A stretch of DNA of 64,000 nt from Diadema setosum (Eukaryota; Echinodermata; Echinoidea; Diadematoida; Diadematidae). Positions 36,541-47,000 of the stretch are shown one piece after another. How positions within the stretch are numbered: the first letter of the stretch is position 1; each line of letters begins with the position of its first letter. The DNA is taken from NCBI GenBank assembly GCA_033980235.1, contig CM067070.1, forward strand, positions 317,001 through 381,000, in the 5' to 3' direction. The notes under the pieces are model-generated. The model was not told where the DNA came from, made no database searches, and saw nothing but the letters and a program-made list of their open reading frames with translations. The translations under genes were made by a program, and so were the position numbers.

Positions 36541-37105
36541 TTGTTTGAAAAGATTTTATTTTCTGCATTTCATATTTTCTTTCAGAATAACAAAAATAAA
36601 AAAAGGCAGGTTCAATTACACAAATACAATTCTGAAAATTATTGACATATTACATAGTAAGTCATATTTTGTATGTAAAGACAAATGAAACGTTAAATAA
36701 CATACAAAATGTTTATATGGCCAATAATGACTTAATTCACAGTACAATATATAATATATACATATGATGCAGAGGGCCGCCGTTATAAGCCGGGCTTGAA
36801 CAGACGGACAGCCAGAGTTAAATTACCATTTTTTTTTATTGTAGTACTTGAACACTAATACAGATGGGCCATGTTAAAGTGCGTGTAAATCCAGTTTTAT
36901 ACAATTACTTGGTAAACAGGAGTGGTGCCTGTGAGTGCGTGTGCAGGTGATGAAGCGCGAAAGTGTTGATGGTCAGCACTTCTAAGAAAATGATTGGATA
37001 TGTTATAATATGGGCGAAGGGTCAAGCAGCAGAGTAAAAGAGAAGGAAAAGGGGGTGGACCAAATATTGCCTTGTTGTTGAGTATAAGAGGTACATGTTT
37101 AATGA
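36541..37105 (-). mobile_element. 3' UTR of the non-LTR retrotransposon
   Basis: Non-coding sequence between the ORF2 stop (37106-37108) and the cassette sequence. The exact 3' end is uncertain, near 36541. The flanking target is TATATAT-rich on both sides of the retrotransposon (about 36533 and 58796). Confidence 0.55.
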
Positions 37106-38350
37106 TTACTGTACCGTATGATATTGTGCCAAGAAATATTTCTTTGTATTTGCCTTAAAGGAATAGAGAGATGTGCACTGTTTTATGTGGAGAGGGAGTG
37201 AATTCCAAATATCAGGCCCGTTATGCCGAATTGATTTTTGAGCTAATAGGAGTTTAGGGTTATTCAAATGGAAATCATTACGATGGCGCGTGGGGTAAGC
37301 ATGGACATCCCTGTTAAGGGAAAATGCGTTGTGGAAGAGTGGGAGTAGATTTTGCGTGTATTTGAACATAAATATTGCTGTTTGAAATTTGTGTATATCG
37401 TCAACTTTAAGAACTTTTAGTCTAAGGAATAATGGATCAGTATGTTCTAGATAATGTGAGTTGGTACATATTCTTATTGCCTTTTTCTGTAAAAGAAAAA
37501 TAACATTTACTTTGGTTTTATTACAGTTTCCCCAGACAACATTACAATAATTAATGTACGGTAAGATTAATGCATTGTATAACATAATGAGTACTTTTTC
37601 CGTTACAAAATATTTTAATCTCCGAAGTATTCCAATGGCTTTGGATATTAATGTGGTTATATTGTCAATGTGGTTATTCCAATTTAAGTTGGAGTCAAGG
37701 GTTACCCCTAAGAACTTGGTTGATTTTTTTCCAATAATGGGCATACCATCAATAATAATGTTATTAGGCATTATCGGTTGCAAATGTGAAGTATTGAAGT
37801 TTATAAAACACGTTTTATCTATATTTAGTGATAATTTATTGCATTTGAACCATGTAGAAATTTTTGCAAGCTCAGAATTAAGTATATCAACTAGTGTATT
37901 TAAACAGTTGTGAGAGTAGAAGACACTGGTATCGTCCGCGAATAATACATAGGTGAGAAGGGTTGAGGAATTTATGATATCGTTGATATATATAAGAAAA
38001 AGTAGAGGTCCTAAAATAGATCCCTGTGGTACACCGCAAGTAATATATGACTTAAACGAGGTACTTGAATGAAATGCTACGTATTGCTGACGTTGGGATA
38101 AATAATCTCGGAACCAGGAAAGAACTATTCCTCTTATGCCATAATTATGTAGCTTTTTTAATAAAATTCCATGGTCTATTGTATCAAAGGCCTTGCTCAG
38201 GTCCATAAAAACTCCTATCACGTGCTGTTTGTTCGCAATAGAATCGATAATTTTGTCATAAGTTTGAATGATTGCAAAATCTGTAGAAAAACCTTTGTGA
38301 AAACCAAATTGGTTAGGATTTAAAATGTGGTTATCAACCAGAAACTTATA
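37106..38350 (-). CDS. Non-LTR retrotransposon reverse transcriptase, C-terminal part
   Basis: About 414 codons of LINE ORF2 (CR1/Jockey-like). Seen directly: NPNQFGFHKGFST, then DLSKAFDTID (catalytic motif A), GVPQGSILGPLLF (motif B), and LFADDT with the FADD catalytic pair, all within about 150 residues. A typical C-terminus follows (NGPDIWNSLPLHIK, SFKANTKKYF). The first four apparent residues before YKFLVDN come from the inserted 20-kb element. The true upstream coding sequence lies at 58311-58793. No stop interrupts this half. The endonuclease domain is absent from the window. Confidence 0.9.
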   Translation of the reverse strand, partial: YKFLVDNHILNPNQFGFHKGFSTDFAIIQTYDKIIDSIANKQHVIGVFMDLSKAFDTIDHGILLKKLHNYGIRGIVLSWFRDYLSQRQQYVAFHSSTSFKSYITCGVPQGSILGPLLFLIYINDIINSSTLLTYVLFADDTSVFYSHNCLNTLVDILNSELAKISTWFKCNKLSLNIDKTCFINFNTSHLQPIMPNNIIIDGMPIIGKKSTKFLGVTLDSNLNWNNHIDNITTLISKAIGILRRLKYFVTEKVLIMLYNALILPYINYCNVVWGNCNKTKVNVIFLLQKKAIRICTNSHYLEHTDPLFLRLKVLKVDDIHKFQTAIFMFKYTQNLLPLFHNAFSLNRDVHAYPTRHRNDFHLNNPKLLLAQKSIRHNGPDIWNSLPLHIKQCTSLYSFKANTKKYFLAQYHTVQ

Positions 38351-38584
38351 ACCCGTTCTATTCAAGAAATAGACTTTCTACATTAGTCTAAAAAATTAGA
38401 CTGATTTTGCTAAAAACGGGTGCTCAAAAAATGGGAAAAACAGTCTACAAATGATCAAATTTTAAATGTTAATCTGAAATTGTGGTGCAAGGTTTGGCAT
38501 AAACAAAATGGAATTAACAAACCCGTCCTTCATTCTTTTCAGAATTGCATCAGTCATAGCTGGATATGTCAATGTTCGTCTTCC
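38351..38584. repeat. Left terminal inverted repeat of the giant element
   Basis: Contains the words GAAATAGACTTTCTACATT, AGTCTAAAAAATTAGACT (itself a palindrome) and CATAGCTGGATATGTCAATG. All recur inverted at 58077-58310, with the same length and only scattered differences. Confidence 0.9.
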
Positions 38585-40725
38585 ACCAAACCTGCTGAGC
38601 TGGCAAGGTTCGGCTTTTGACGAACCTGCCGAGCTGCCCAGGTTCGGCTTTTGACGAACCTGTCGAGCTGGCAAGGTTTGGCTTTTGACGAACCTGCTGA
38701 GCTGCCCAGGTTCGGCTTTTGACATACCTGCCGAGCTGCCCAGGTTCGGCTTTTGACGAACCTGCTGAGCTGGCAAGGTTTGGCTTTTGACGAACCTGCC
38801 GGGCTGCCCAGGTTTGGCTTTTGACGAACCTGCCCAGCTGCCCAGGTTCGGCTTTTGACGAACCTGCCGGGCTGCCAAGGTTCGGCTTTTGACGAACCTG
38901 CCGGGCTGCCAAAATTCGGCTTTTGACGAACCTGCCGAGTTGGCAAGATTCGGCTTTTGACAAACCTGAGCTACTGCTGAGGTACGGCTCTTGACGAACC
39001 TGGCGAGCTGCCAAGGTTCGGCTCTTGACGAACCTACCGAGCTGCCAAGGTTCAGCTCTTGACGAAAGTGCCCAGCTGCCCAGGTTCGGCTTTTGACGAA
39101 CCTGCCCGGCTGCCCAGGTTCGGCTTTTGACGAACCTGCCGGGCTGCCAAGGTTCGGCTTTTGACGAACCTGCCAGGCTGCCAAGGTTCGGCTTTTGACA
39201 AACCTGCCGAGCTGCCCAGGTTCGGCTTTTGACGAACCTGCCGAGGTGGCAAGGTTCGGCTTTTGACGAACCTGCCGAGCTGGCAAGGTTCGGCTTTTGA
39301 CAAACCTGCCGAGCTGGCAAGGTTCGGCTTTTGACGAACCTGCCGAGCTGCCCAGGTTCGGCTTTTGAAGAACCTGCCGAGCTGCCCAGGTTCGGCTTTT
39401 GACGAACCTGCCGAGCTGCCCATGTTCGGCTTTTGAAGAACTTGCCCAGCTGCCCAGGTTCGGCTTTTGACGAACCTGCTGGGCTGCCAAGGTTCGGCTT
39501 TTGACGAACCTACCGAGCTCCAAAGGTTCGGCTTTTGACGAACTTGCCAGGCTGCCCATGTTCGGCTTTTGAAGAACTTGCCCAGCTGCCCAGGTTCGGC
39601 TTTTGACGAACCTGCTGGGCTGCCAAGGTTCGGCTTTTGACGAACCTACCGAGCTCCAAAGGTTCGGCTTTTGACAAACCTGCCGAGCTGCCAAGGTTCG
39701 GCTTTTGACGAACCTGCCGGGCTGCCAAGGTTCGGCTTTTGACGAACCTGCCAGGCTGCCAAGGTTTGGCTTTTGACAAACCTGCCGAGCTGCCCAGGTT
39801 CGGCTTTTGACGAACCTGCCGAGGTGGCAAGGTTCGGCTTTTGACGAACCTGCCGAGCTGGCAAGGTTCGGCTTTTGACGAACCTGCCGAGCTGGCAAGG
39901 TTCGGCTTTTGACGAACCTGCCGAGCTGGCAAGGTTCGGCTTTTGACGAACCTGCCGAGCTGCCCAGGTTCGGCTTTTGAAGAACCTGCCGAGCTGCCCA
40001 GCTTCGGCTTTTGACGAACCTGCCGAGCTGCCCATGTTCGGCTTTTGAAGAACTTGCCCAGCTGCCCAAGTTCGGCTTTTGACGAACCTGCTGGGCTGCC
40101 AAGGTTCGGCTTTTGACGAACCTACCGAGCTCCAAAGGTTCGGCTTTTGACGAACCTGCCAGGCTGCCCATGTTCGGCTTTTGAAGAACTTGCCCAGCTG
40201 CCCAGGTTCGGCTTTTGACGAACCTGCTGGGCTGCCAAGGTTCGGCTTTTGACGAACCTACCGAGCTCCAAAGGTTCGGCTTTTGACAAACCTGCCGAGC
40301 TGCCAAGGTTCGGCTCTTGACGAACCTGCTGAGTTGCCAAGGTTCGGCTCTTGACGAACCTGCCCAGCTAACCAGGTTTGGCTTTTGACAAACCTGCCGA
40401 GCTGGCAAGGTTCGGCTTTTGACAAACCTGTCGAGCTGCCCAGGTTCGGCTTTTGACAAACCTGCCGAGCTGCCCAGGTTCGGCTTTTGACGTACTTGCA
40501 GAGGTGGCAAGGTTCGGCTTTTGACGAACCTACCGAGCTGCCAGGGTTCGGCTTTTGACGAACCTGCCGAGCTGCCCGGGTTCGGCTTTTGACGAACCTT
40601 CCGAGCTGGCAAGGTTCGGCTTTTTACAAACCTGCCGTGCTGCCCATGTTTGGCTTTTGACGAACCTGCCCAGCTGCCCAGGTTCGGCTTTTGACGAACC
40701 TGCTGGGCTGTTAAGGTTCGGCTTT
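38585..40725 (-). repeat. Left 34-bp satellite array, about 63 copies
   Basis: The unit is GGTTCGGCTTTTGACGAACC plus a 14-bp variable part such as TGCCGAGCTGCCCA. GGTTCG and CGAACC are complementary, so every unit can form a hairpin. Because 34 is not a multiple of three, three units make a 102-nt cycle and all three minus-strand frames stay open. This gives spurious frames of up to 716 codons. Variant units recur at multiples of 34 bp (for example near 39420, 39556, 40030 and 40167), showing higher-order structure. Confidence 0.95.
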
Positions 40726-41074
40726 TAAAGCCCCCGTCACACTACAGCGTATAAATCAGCGAATGCCTAGCGGATGGGTAAAATTTGGCAAAGTCCAGAT
40801 ACGCTCGAATCCGCTCGAATCCGCAAGCAAAACGTCGTTTTCGAACGTTCGCCTAACGAATGATGAGCATATGCTAACCGTGTTACGAGCGGATTAAGTA
40901 GCGAATGAAAGCAAATGCGTACAGTCCGTCCAGCGGATGCTGAGCGGACAAAGCAAATGAGGAGCGAATGCCCAACATATGCAGAGCGATACTGCGGCAG
41001 TCACGTGACGGATCTCGACTGACGCACATTTTCCCAAATCATTTTGAGTAGTGACAGTGTCGAGTAACGTTGTG

Positions 41075-41245
41075 ATTGTGAGAATGGCCCCCAAAAGAAG
41101 GAAGGAGAAGTCACCACCAAGTGCTGCTGATGTCATTACCCTCGACAGTCCTCAAGATTCCTGTGTTCCTTCTGATGATCACGTTGACGATGATGTGGGG
41201 AGTCCAACATCCTCCATTACATCTGGTGCCTCCAACTGTTCCTAG
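41075..41245 (+). pseudogene. Relic of a Harbinger second ORF (Myb-like protein?)
   Basis: The segment starts MAPKRRKEKSPPSAADVI and, after a frame change, continues into a lysine-rich KKKKARGKRRDFNIPEV. Autonomous Harbinger elements usually encode a Myb/SANT-like DNA-binding protein beside the transposase. Position and basic character fit that, but no Myb fold is visible. Confidence 0.35.
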
Positions 41246-41298
41246 CTTGGACCTTCAGCGAAAAAAAAAAAAAAAAGCCAGAGGCAAACGCCGGGACT

Positions 41299-41616
41299 TT
41301 AATATCCCGGAAGTTCGATGAGAAGCTGATTATACAACCCGAACTGCCCTCGTCTTCGGATCCAGGCCCTGGTCCACATCGTTCTTCGATGTTTTCCTCT
41401 CCTCCGTTTTCTCTTGTCTTGGATGTATTTGGCGATTGCCAGCTGGTTTAGGTCATATTCATGTTGATGAACAGCTAGAAGATATTGCATCTGAAATCTC
41501 TGAGCGTCCTCCATTTCTGATGACCAACTGATAAATGCTACCTGTGCTGTCCAGATTTGCTGTGCGAATTTGGACGAACGGCGAACGAATGAGAAGCGAA
41601 CGCAGAGCGACCACAA
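41299..41616 (-). pseudogene. N-terminal relic of a Harbinger transposase
   Basis: The frame includes KRRRGKHRRTMWTRAWIRRR followed by GQFGLYNQLLIELPGY. It resembles the conserved N-terminal R-x-W-x-R-P/A-W...G-x-Y-x-x-L-x-x-EL block of HARBI1-type transposases. The DDE catalytic domain is missing, so the element is not autonomous. It may begin upstream of the visible methionine. Confidence 0.6.
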
Positions 41617-41866
41617 CTTTCGATCAGCGGGCGCTAAGCGACCACAAAGCGTATTGTCATTCTGTTCGTCATCCGCTCAAGATTTTGGACATGTCCAAAA
41701 TCAAAATTTGTCTCCGGCGGATCTCTGCGAATCTCTGCGAACAGCTAGCGGATACAGCGAACGCCAAGCGGGTCACGAACGATGAGCAACGGATGTGAGC
41801 GTATCTCCAAATTTTCGGATCCGCTGGGCATTCGTTGGCTAGATACGCTCTAGTGTGACGGGGGCT

Positions 41867-42155
41867 TAACGAACCTACCGAGCTCCCAAGGTTCGGCTTT
41901 TGACGAACCTGTCCAGCTGCCCAAGTTCGGCTTTTGACGAGCCTGCCCAGCCCAGGGGTGATGTGCAGCTTAGAAGATTTGGCCAAAGATGAACATTGAC
42001 ATCATGATAGGTTCATCAAAGAAGAACATTGGCAGCCTGGCAGGTTTGTCCCAGTCTGAACCTGAGCAGCTCAGCACATTCATCAAAAGCTGAACCGGGG
42101 GCAGCTGGGCAGGTTCGTCAAAAGCCGAACCTGCCCAGCTGGCAAGGTTCGGGGG
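41867..42155. repeat. Inner edge of the left array with units in both orientations
   Basis: Two or three units in array orientation (41870-41955) are followed by degraded ones. At about 42095-42150 units occur in the opposite orientation (GCAGGTTCGTCAAAAGCCG), so the array ends in a small inversion. Confidence 0.7.
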
Positions 42156-42984
42156 GGGGGACCTCGGCCGTTGACTGCATGTTCGCGACGAAAATTCGCA
42201 CACACGTTGCCTATGATGTAATCTAAAGTACCATGAAGTTAATTTTTTTAAAATTATCATTTATGCTTAATTATGCTAATTTTTGCATAATGATGCATGA
42301 AATCAGACAAATTGGTATAAATCACTAAACAAAGCTCAAAATGGGCACATTTTTTGTGTAAATATTCTTTTTAGTGTCCTGAGCAAATATAAGAGAAAAA
42401 AATTGTGCCATCGGAAAAAAATTCTTAAGTATTTTATTGTTTTTTACATCGCGCGAAACGTCGAGAGGGGGAACCCCCCCCCCCCCCGGGCTAGTTAGGG
42501 TTAATGATCCTGTCAGGCTCAAAATTTTTCATCTGTTGCAATGTCCCTTTGCGAAGATCACAAAAATAGGGATTAGAAACAGTTAGTTGCAGTGAATAAT
42601 AGGCAGAAATACATCTTACATGCAGTTCAGTTTAATCAGTTTTCAGCGAAATGCTTTTTCATTGTTGAAAATGAAATGCAAAAACATGCACTTCTATCAT
42701 GCCACATTGAAAGGTTCATTCTTGTGTTGTTTTGATCATCCAGTACGCTGATAACCACAAGAAGCTACATGGTTTATGCATACCAATTTGGGGACCAAAC
42801 TGCAGTGAAAATGTGATATTCAAACATGAAAATGAAACAATTTTTATTCACTAGTTTAATTGTGACATTTTCAATTGCCAGAGTCACAAAATATGCTGCA
42901 GAAAAAAGGAGAATATTCCACAAAGGGTAAGATAAAAATTTGAGGAACATTAATTGCTCATTTGACTAAACAATGTTTTCATTA
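42156..42984. other. Interior of the giant element, nothing recognised
   Basis: AT-rich sequence with a C tract near 42475. No ORF of note. Confidence 0.4.
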
Positions 42985-42988
42985 TTAA

Positions 42989-43492
42989 CTCTTTATGTGC
43001 CACGTTTGCACGTCCGACTCAGTCGACGGCGTGCCAACTTCGCATATTCTGCTCAACACATAAAGCTGCCAAAACCGATCGATAAATCACTAGTCCTGCG
43101 GTACAATGAAAGCGTTTCTAGCGCTTTTGTTCCTCTCACATACGGCTTGCATTCTATGTGGTGATTGACTGTCAAGCGGTGTTCCCAGCTATAGATTTGT
43201 GTGTACATTCTAAGTTTCTGTCACGGTTTCATGTGCAAAAGTCATGCCTTCACAGTAATGTAGCAAACTGGTCATTCAAAAGAAAATTGAAAATAGATTT
43301 GTCATACAATTTATATTGAAGCAAAGTTTGGCATTCCTCTAAACTTTGCTCACTATTATGTCAAAGCTCAACAGCTGAAATTTGTAGAAGTTACACAAAT
43401 TGGAAAAACAAAATTCTTTCTCAAAGCATGTCTACCTTCGTGTCCCAGAATAACGTGGCATACAGGGGGTTTCCACCATGGCACATAAAGAG
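42989..43492. mobile_element. 504-bp TTAA-flanked TIR element
   Basis: TIRs CTCTTTATGTGCCACG and CATGGCACATAAAGAG are flanked by TTAA at 42985-42988 and 43493-43496. TTAA targeting is typical of Kolobok and piggyBac families. Non-coding. Confidence 0.85.
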
Positions 43493-44022
43493 TTAATATT
43501 CAGCTTCAGGAATGTTATGCTCCAGCACTATAACATATGAAACATATGAAAAACACATACGGTATGCAAGCTGAATAGTTCAGTAGAGTACAGTTCAAAG
43601 TATTTCAACAATAAGCATAGTTTTGCAGTATCGTCTCTTTCTGGAGCTCAAAAAGACTGAGCACATCGGTACTCAATCCTGTGAATGGCATTTTGAATCA
43701 GTACAGTGTATTTCGAAACACTGATTCTACATAGCAAATTGAGCATAAACACAGCCCATGTAAAAGTAATACAAGATCATAAAGTAGTATGCCATTGAAT
43801 CACAGAGAGTTAAGATGCATTATACCTGTTTGATGGAGAAGATGACTGATGAGTCTTGATGTATGGTATCCTCCACTTGTGGTATAGGAACATGTGCACT
43901 ACACTAACCTCCTTTTCTCCTTGTGCAAGATAATATGAGTCAGGGTGGGCAATTCGTATAAGGCTTTGGCTGGCTAGTCCATGCAATGAGGTTATACCTG
44001 TATACTTTTATAAAACAGGCCC

Positions 44023-44795
44023 TTGCCAATAAGCTACACTGAGCAGGCAATCCTAATAAATTATCTCCTTATCAGAGACAATGAAAACTCTCTTGTGCGC
44101 CTCCAAGATCAGATTGTTGATATAGCCAGGGAAGGGGAAGAGATACAACAATGTATAGCCCTAATGCTCTGCTGGTTTGGTGAAGTGCAAAGCCCTATGG
44201 TTTGTTTCTCACAGAAGTGCTTTGTGGTCTGCCAATTAACCACAGTCAGCAAACAATGTTTGGGCAGTCTGTGGTTGAAACTCAAAGCTAGTTGGCATTT
44301 CTCTCAGCCTTCATTGAGAAAGTGAACTGATGCTCCATCCATACCAGCTTTGTACTCTGGTTAGATAGCATATTCGTCAGCTGCAGATGTTCCTCTGGAC
44401 AACTATGATTCTAATTTTCTTACAATGGAGACGAATGATGGAAATATCAATGAACTTGATATCTCAGCTCAGTATTGATGATGATGGAGATGGTGCTAAC
44501 ATTTTGTCATCAAAATTATCAACAAGAACAAATACCAATGGAGCTTCTGACATGATGGATTTATCTCACCTGAGCTTTGATGAGCTCATATTAGACATGA
44601 TGCTGAAAGATCAACTCCTACAGAGGAGTTTACATGCCACATAAAGATGAAATTCGCTTGCCTCATGGAATATGCACCAAGAGAGACATAACAGTCAGTC
44701 TTCGTGGCAAAGCAGAAATACTGGATCCTACTCTTGGCCGAGCTGAATTCTACAAATCATCGTCAAAGTTCTTCTGGCAAGTGAGAGTGAAAAAG
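44023..44795 (+). pseudogene. Coding-like segments inside the giant element, unrecognised
   Basis: Three adjoining plus-strand open segments (44023-44325, 44387-44644, 44634-44795) suggest a former gene broken by frameshifts. The last reads RLPHGICTKRDITVSLRGKA, then FFWQVRVKK, and stops exactly at an AAG|GTAAGT donor (44796). An acidic run (SIDDDGDGAN) and a leucine/aspartate-rich MDLSHLSFDELILDMML precede it. I do not recognise the family. Confidence 0.35.
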
Positions 44796-45118
44796 GTAAG
44801 TTTTATGCAAACATACTTGCCAATCATGGGGAGTTTTTGCACCAACAGAGAAGGCTCAACATGTTTATTTTTCAACAAGTGCTAATGAATTATTTGGGAA
44901 TATATGATACATAGAAAACCTATCCATATTCTTTATAGTGTCACAATTAAAAATGCAGATATATCTCATTACCTCATATTAGCTAATCGCAGCTCTATAA
45001 AATCATTGAAAATGTAATGTTCAATTGGATTCTTTCTTATTTTCAGATATGGTGCTATATGAATTAATGACATCACAATTGATGATTCAGGCATCCACAC
45101 AATTGTGACTGTTGTGAG

Positions 45119-45270
45119 CGTATCCGGGCAATTACCCCCAGAGGGCAATTACCCCCCCCCCCCCAGGTTAGGAGTACGAGTTAGGGATACGATTAGGTTC
45201 AGGATTAGGATTAGGATTAGGGCCAGGGGAAGGGTGCGGGGTAATTGCCCAGGGGGTAATTGCCCTAGAC
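45119..45270. mobile_element. 152-bp TIR element with a 10-bp flanking duplication
   Basis: GGGCAATTACCCCC-type inverted ends surround a stretch of GGATTAGGATTAGG repeats. CTGTTGTGAG is present directly at 45109-45118 and 45271-45280, which looks like an unusually long target duplication. Non-coding. Confidence 0.7.
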
Positions 45271-45661
45271 CTGTTGTGAGGCATTTCGGTTGTATATTCT
45301 AAGTGACACTTGAAAATATAATAAAATAAATTGAGAGTGCTTCAGAAAGTTTTTGTAGACCTTGGAAATCATTTTATTTTGTCTTTCAAACGTATAATTT
45401 TCAATTTCTTAATCAAGGGGTACATTTGGAAACATCTACAGTGTACATGTAGCTGTCATTCAATTACTGGTGGGATTTGAATGTGTGTTCTGGTTAACCT
45501 ATGCACACTTGCTTTTTAATATCCCTATATTCTAATGCATGTAATTTTGTGCACTGCAGTACTTTGATGGGAGTGATGATTTGATCATGCATAAAAAATT
45601 TCAGATTTAGAGTTTGGTGTAATTGATATTCTAACTTCATCAGTTTTCATTTTATGCAGAC

Positions 45662-45785
45662 TTGAGATTTCTTCAAAATGCCAGAAATGTATTGTCCTGG
45701 AGAAGACACTAGACAAGGAAATGAACCAGACCAAAAAGGAAAGAGCTTGAGAATGCAATGATGATGCACAATGAAAGCCAACTGT
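45662..45785 (+). pseudogene. Candidate decayed exon in the giant element
   Basis: A TTTTATGCAG acceptor precedes a frame reading LEISSKCQKCIVLEKTLDKE, and a GTAAGTG donor follows at about 45784. One frameshift/stop (after KKERA) breaks the frame. Strand and spacing are compatible with the segment ending at 44795. Confidence 0.3.
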
Positions 45786-46294
45786 AAGTGAATTTCAGGA
45801 AACTATTATACATTTCATCTGTGTACCAGTAAATGGTAACTCGGTCTACTGCTTGATGGTAAAACTGTCACATAATCACAATCCCTCAAGGTCTATGTCC
45901 ATCATCTTCCATCATCATGATGTTTAAATCTTTTTATACCATGCCATGTTATTTCCCAAATATAATATGAAATTTATATTGATGTGCAACATCATATTTC
46001 ATGAATTTTTTTCCTTTCCACAGAGAATTAACTTGCAGTCTGGGTTTCCCTTTTTGTAGCACAGTCTGCATAATGTGTACCAAAAGGGGTGTGAAAGCAT
46101 TTGTGGGACAAATTCAAATAACCAAAAATGCAGAAAAATAATGTTAGTACCGCAAAAATATCAATGCATTCAAAATCTGAAGAACAGTGTTTTGTTTAGA
46201 GTAAAACGTCTGAAATCAGATAAAAGAACAAGTCCATCTTCATGTGACAAGTGGAGCATGTGAGAAAATAGAGCGCTATCAGAAGAGCACATTG

Positions 46295-46840
46295 ACAGTT
46301 TGAGGAAAATCAATAATAGTTTTGAGGAAAATCGTACAATGTGTTCAATTTGTTAGCAATTTTTAAAAATTTCTGTACAGTCACTGCCTGATGAAAATTA
46401 CTACAGTCTGTGATGTCACATGTATAGAATGATATGTAAAGAGAAAACATTTCTATTAAGAGAATTCCACAAAATTTCATTTTGAGAAGAAAGTACAAAG
46501 GATTCCCTTAACTGGTACTGATTTATGTTTAGAGTAATATTATTCCCCGGCCTTCAGAATGAGACAAGTCAAGAATTGTTCTTGTCATATACATAATGCT
46601 GCAAAGTGAAAAATACAATTGTATGTTGATTTTTCTTTATATTTTCTTTATTTTGTTATACACACACGTGACATCACAAGATGTCTTAGTCTTCTTATCC
46701 TGCCATGGAAGCATCGAAACTTCACAAACTCATAACTTTTGAACAGATACAGTAGTCAGACTTTCATCAAACGTGCATTGATGTATTGTACTGATAATAT
46801 TGCTACTTTCTCTCAATTCACATGCATATTAAAGGGATCG
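46295..46840 (+). repeat. About 500-bp repeat, copy 1
   Basis: GTAATATTATTCCCC, TAGAATGAT, CACAAAA and ATAACTTTTGAA blocks occur in the same order at 49498-49965. Copies are diverged and in direct orientation, with no clear termini. Probably a non-autonomous element. Confidence 0.6.
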
Positions 46841-46849
46841 TTTAGTTTT

Positions 46850-47000
46850 GGTTGAGACCTAATTTCAGGGTTCTAACATGTTTTGGTGAGATAATAAGAA
46901 ACCTCTTATGAAATATGAAAGAGCATGTAATTCCATGAGGAATTCAACATTTATTTGATGAAAATTGGTTTTGAAATGGCTGAGATATCCATGACAGAGC
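46850..47000 (+). repeat. Half copy of the foldback MITE at 48007-48396
   Basis: AAAGGGATCGTTTAGTTTTGG through GATGAAAATTGGTTTTGAAATGGCTGAGATATCC matches one arm of the foldback element 1.1 kb downstream. Confidence 0.6.

Larger units (their letters stand above)
40729..41866. mobile_element. 1,138-bp PIF/Harbinger-derived element in the left array
   Basis: TIRs AGCCCCCGTCACACTA and TAGTGTGACGGGGGCT are flanked by TAA at 40726-40728 and 41867-41869, the 3-bp TWA duplication of Harbinger elements. Excision restores a normal satellite unit (CTTTTAACGAACC). Two coding relics inside support the family: a plus-strand basic frame and a minus-strand Harbinger transposase N-terminus. Confidence 0.9.

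Noticed and set aside
38462..40612. 716-codon open frame rich in QVRQKPNL and SSKAEP
   Set aside because: It is the translation of the 34-bp satellite. All three frames are open in the same strand and give the same 34-residue cycle, so there is no frame-specific constraint.
38585..40725. CRISPR-like array (34-bp repeats)
   Set aside because: Repeats abut with no unique spacers, the DNA is eukaryotic, and the array is part of a transposon end.
41535..41798. Plus-strand 87-codon frame in the Harbinger element
   Set aside because: Arises from the GC-rich TIR-proximal sequence (AGCGAACG-type repeats). The minus-strand frame has the recognisable transposase motif instead.
42973..43164. 63-codon frame starting before the 504-bp element
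   Set aside because: It runs across the TIR of a non-coding element, with no homology recognised.
45190..45235. Interstitial telomere (TTAGGG-type)
   Set aside because: The repeats are few and irregular (GGATTA with variants) and lie within a TIR-bounded 152-bp element.
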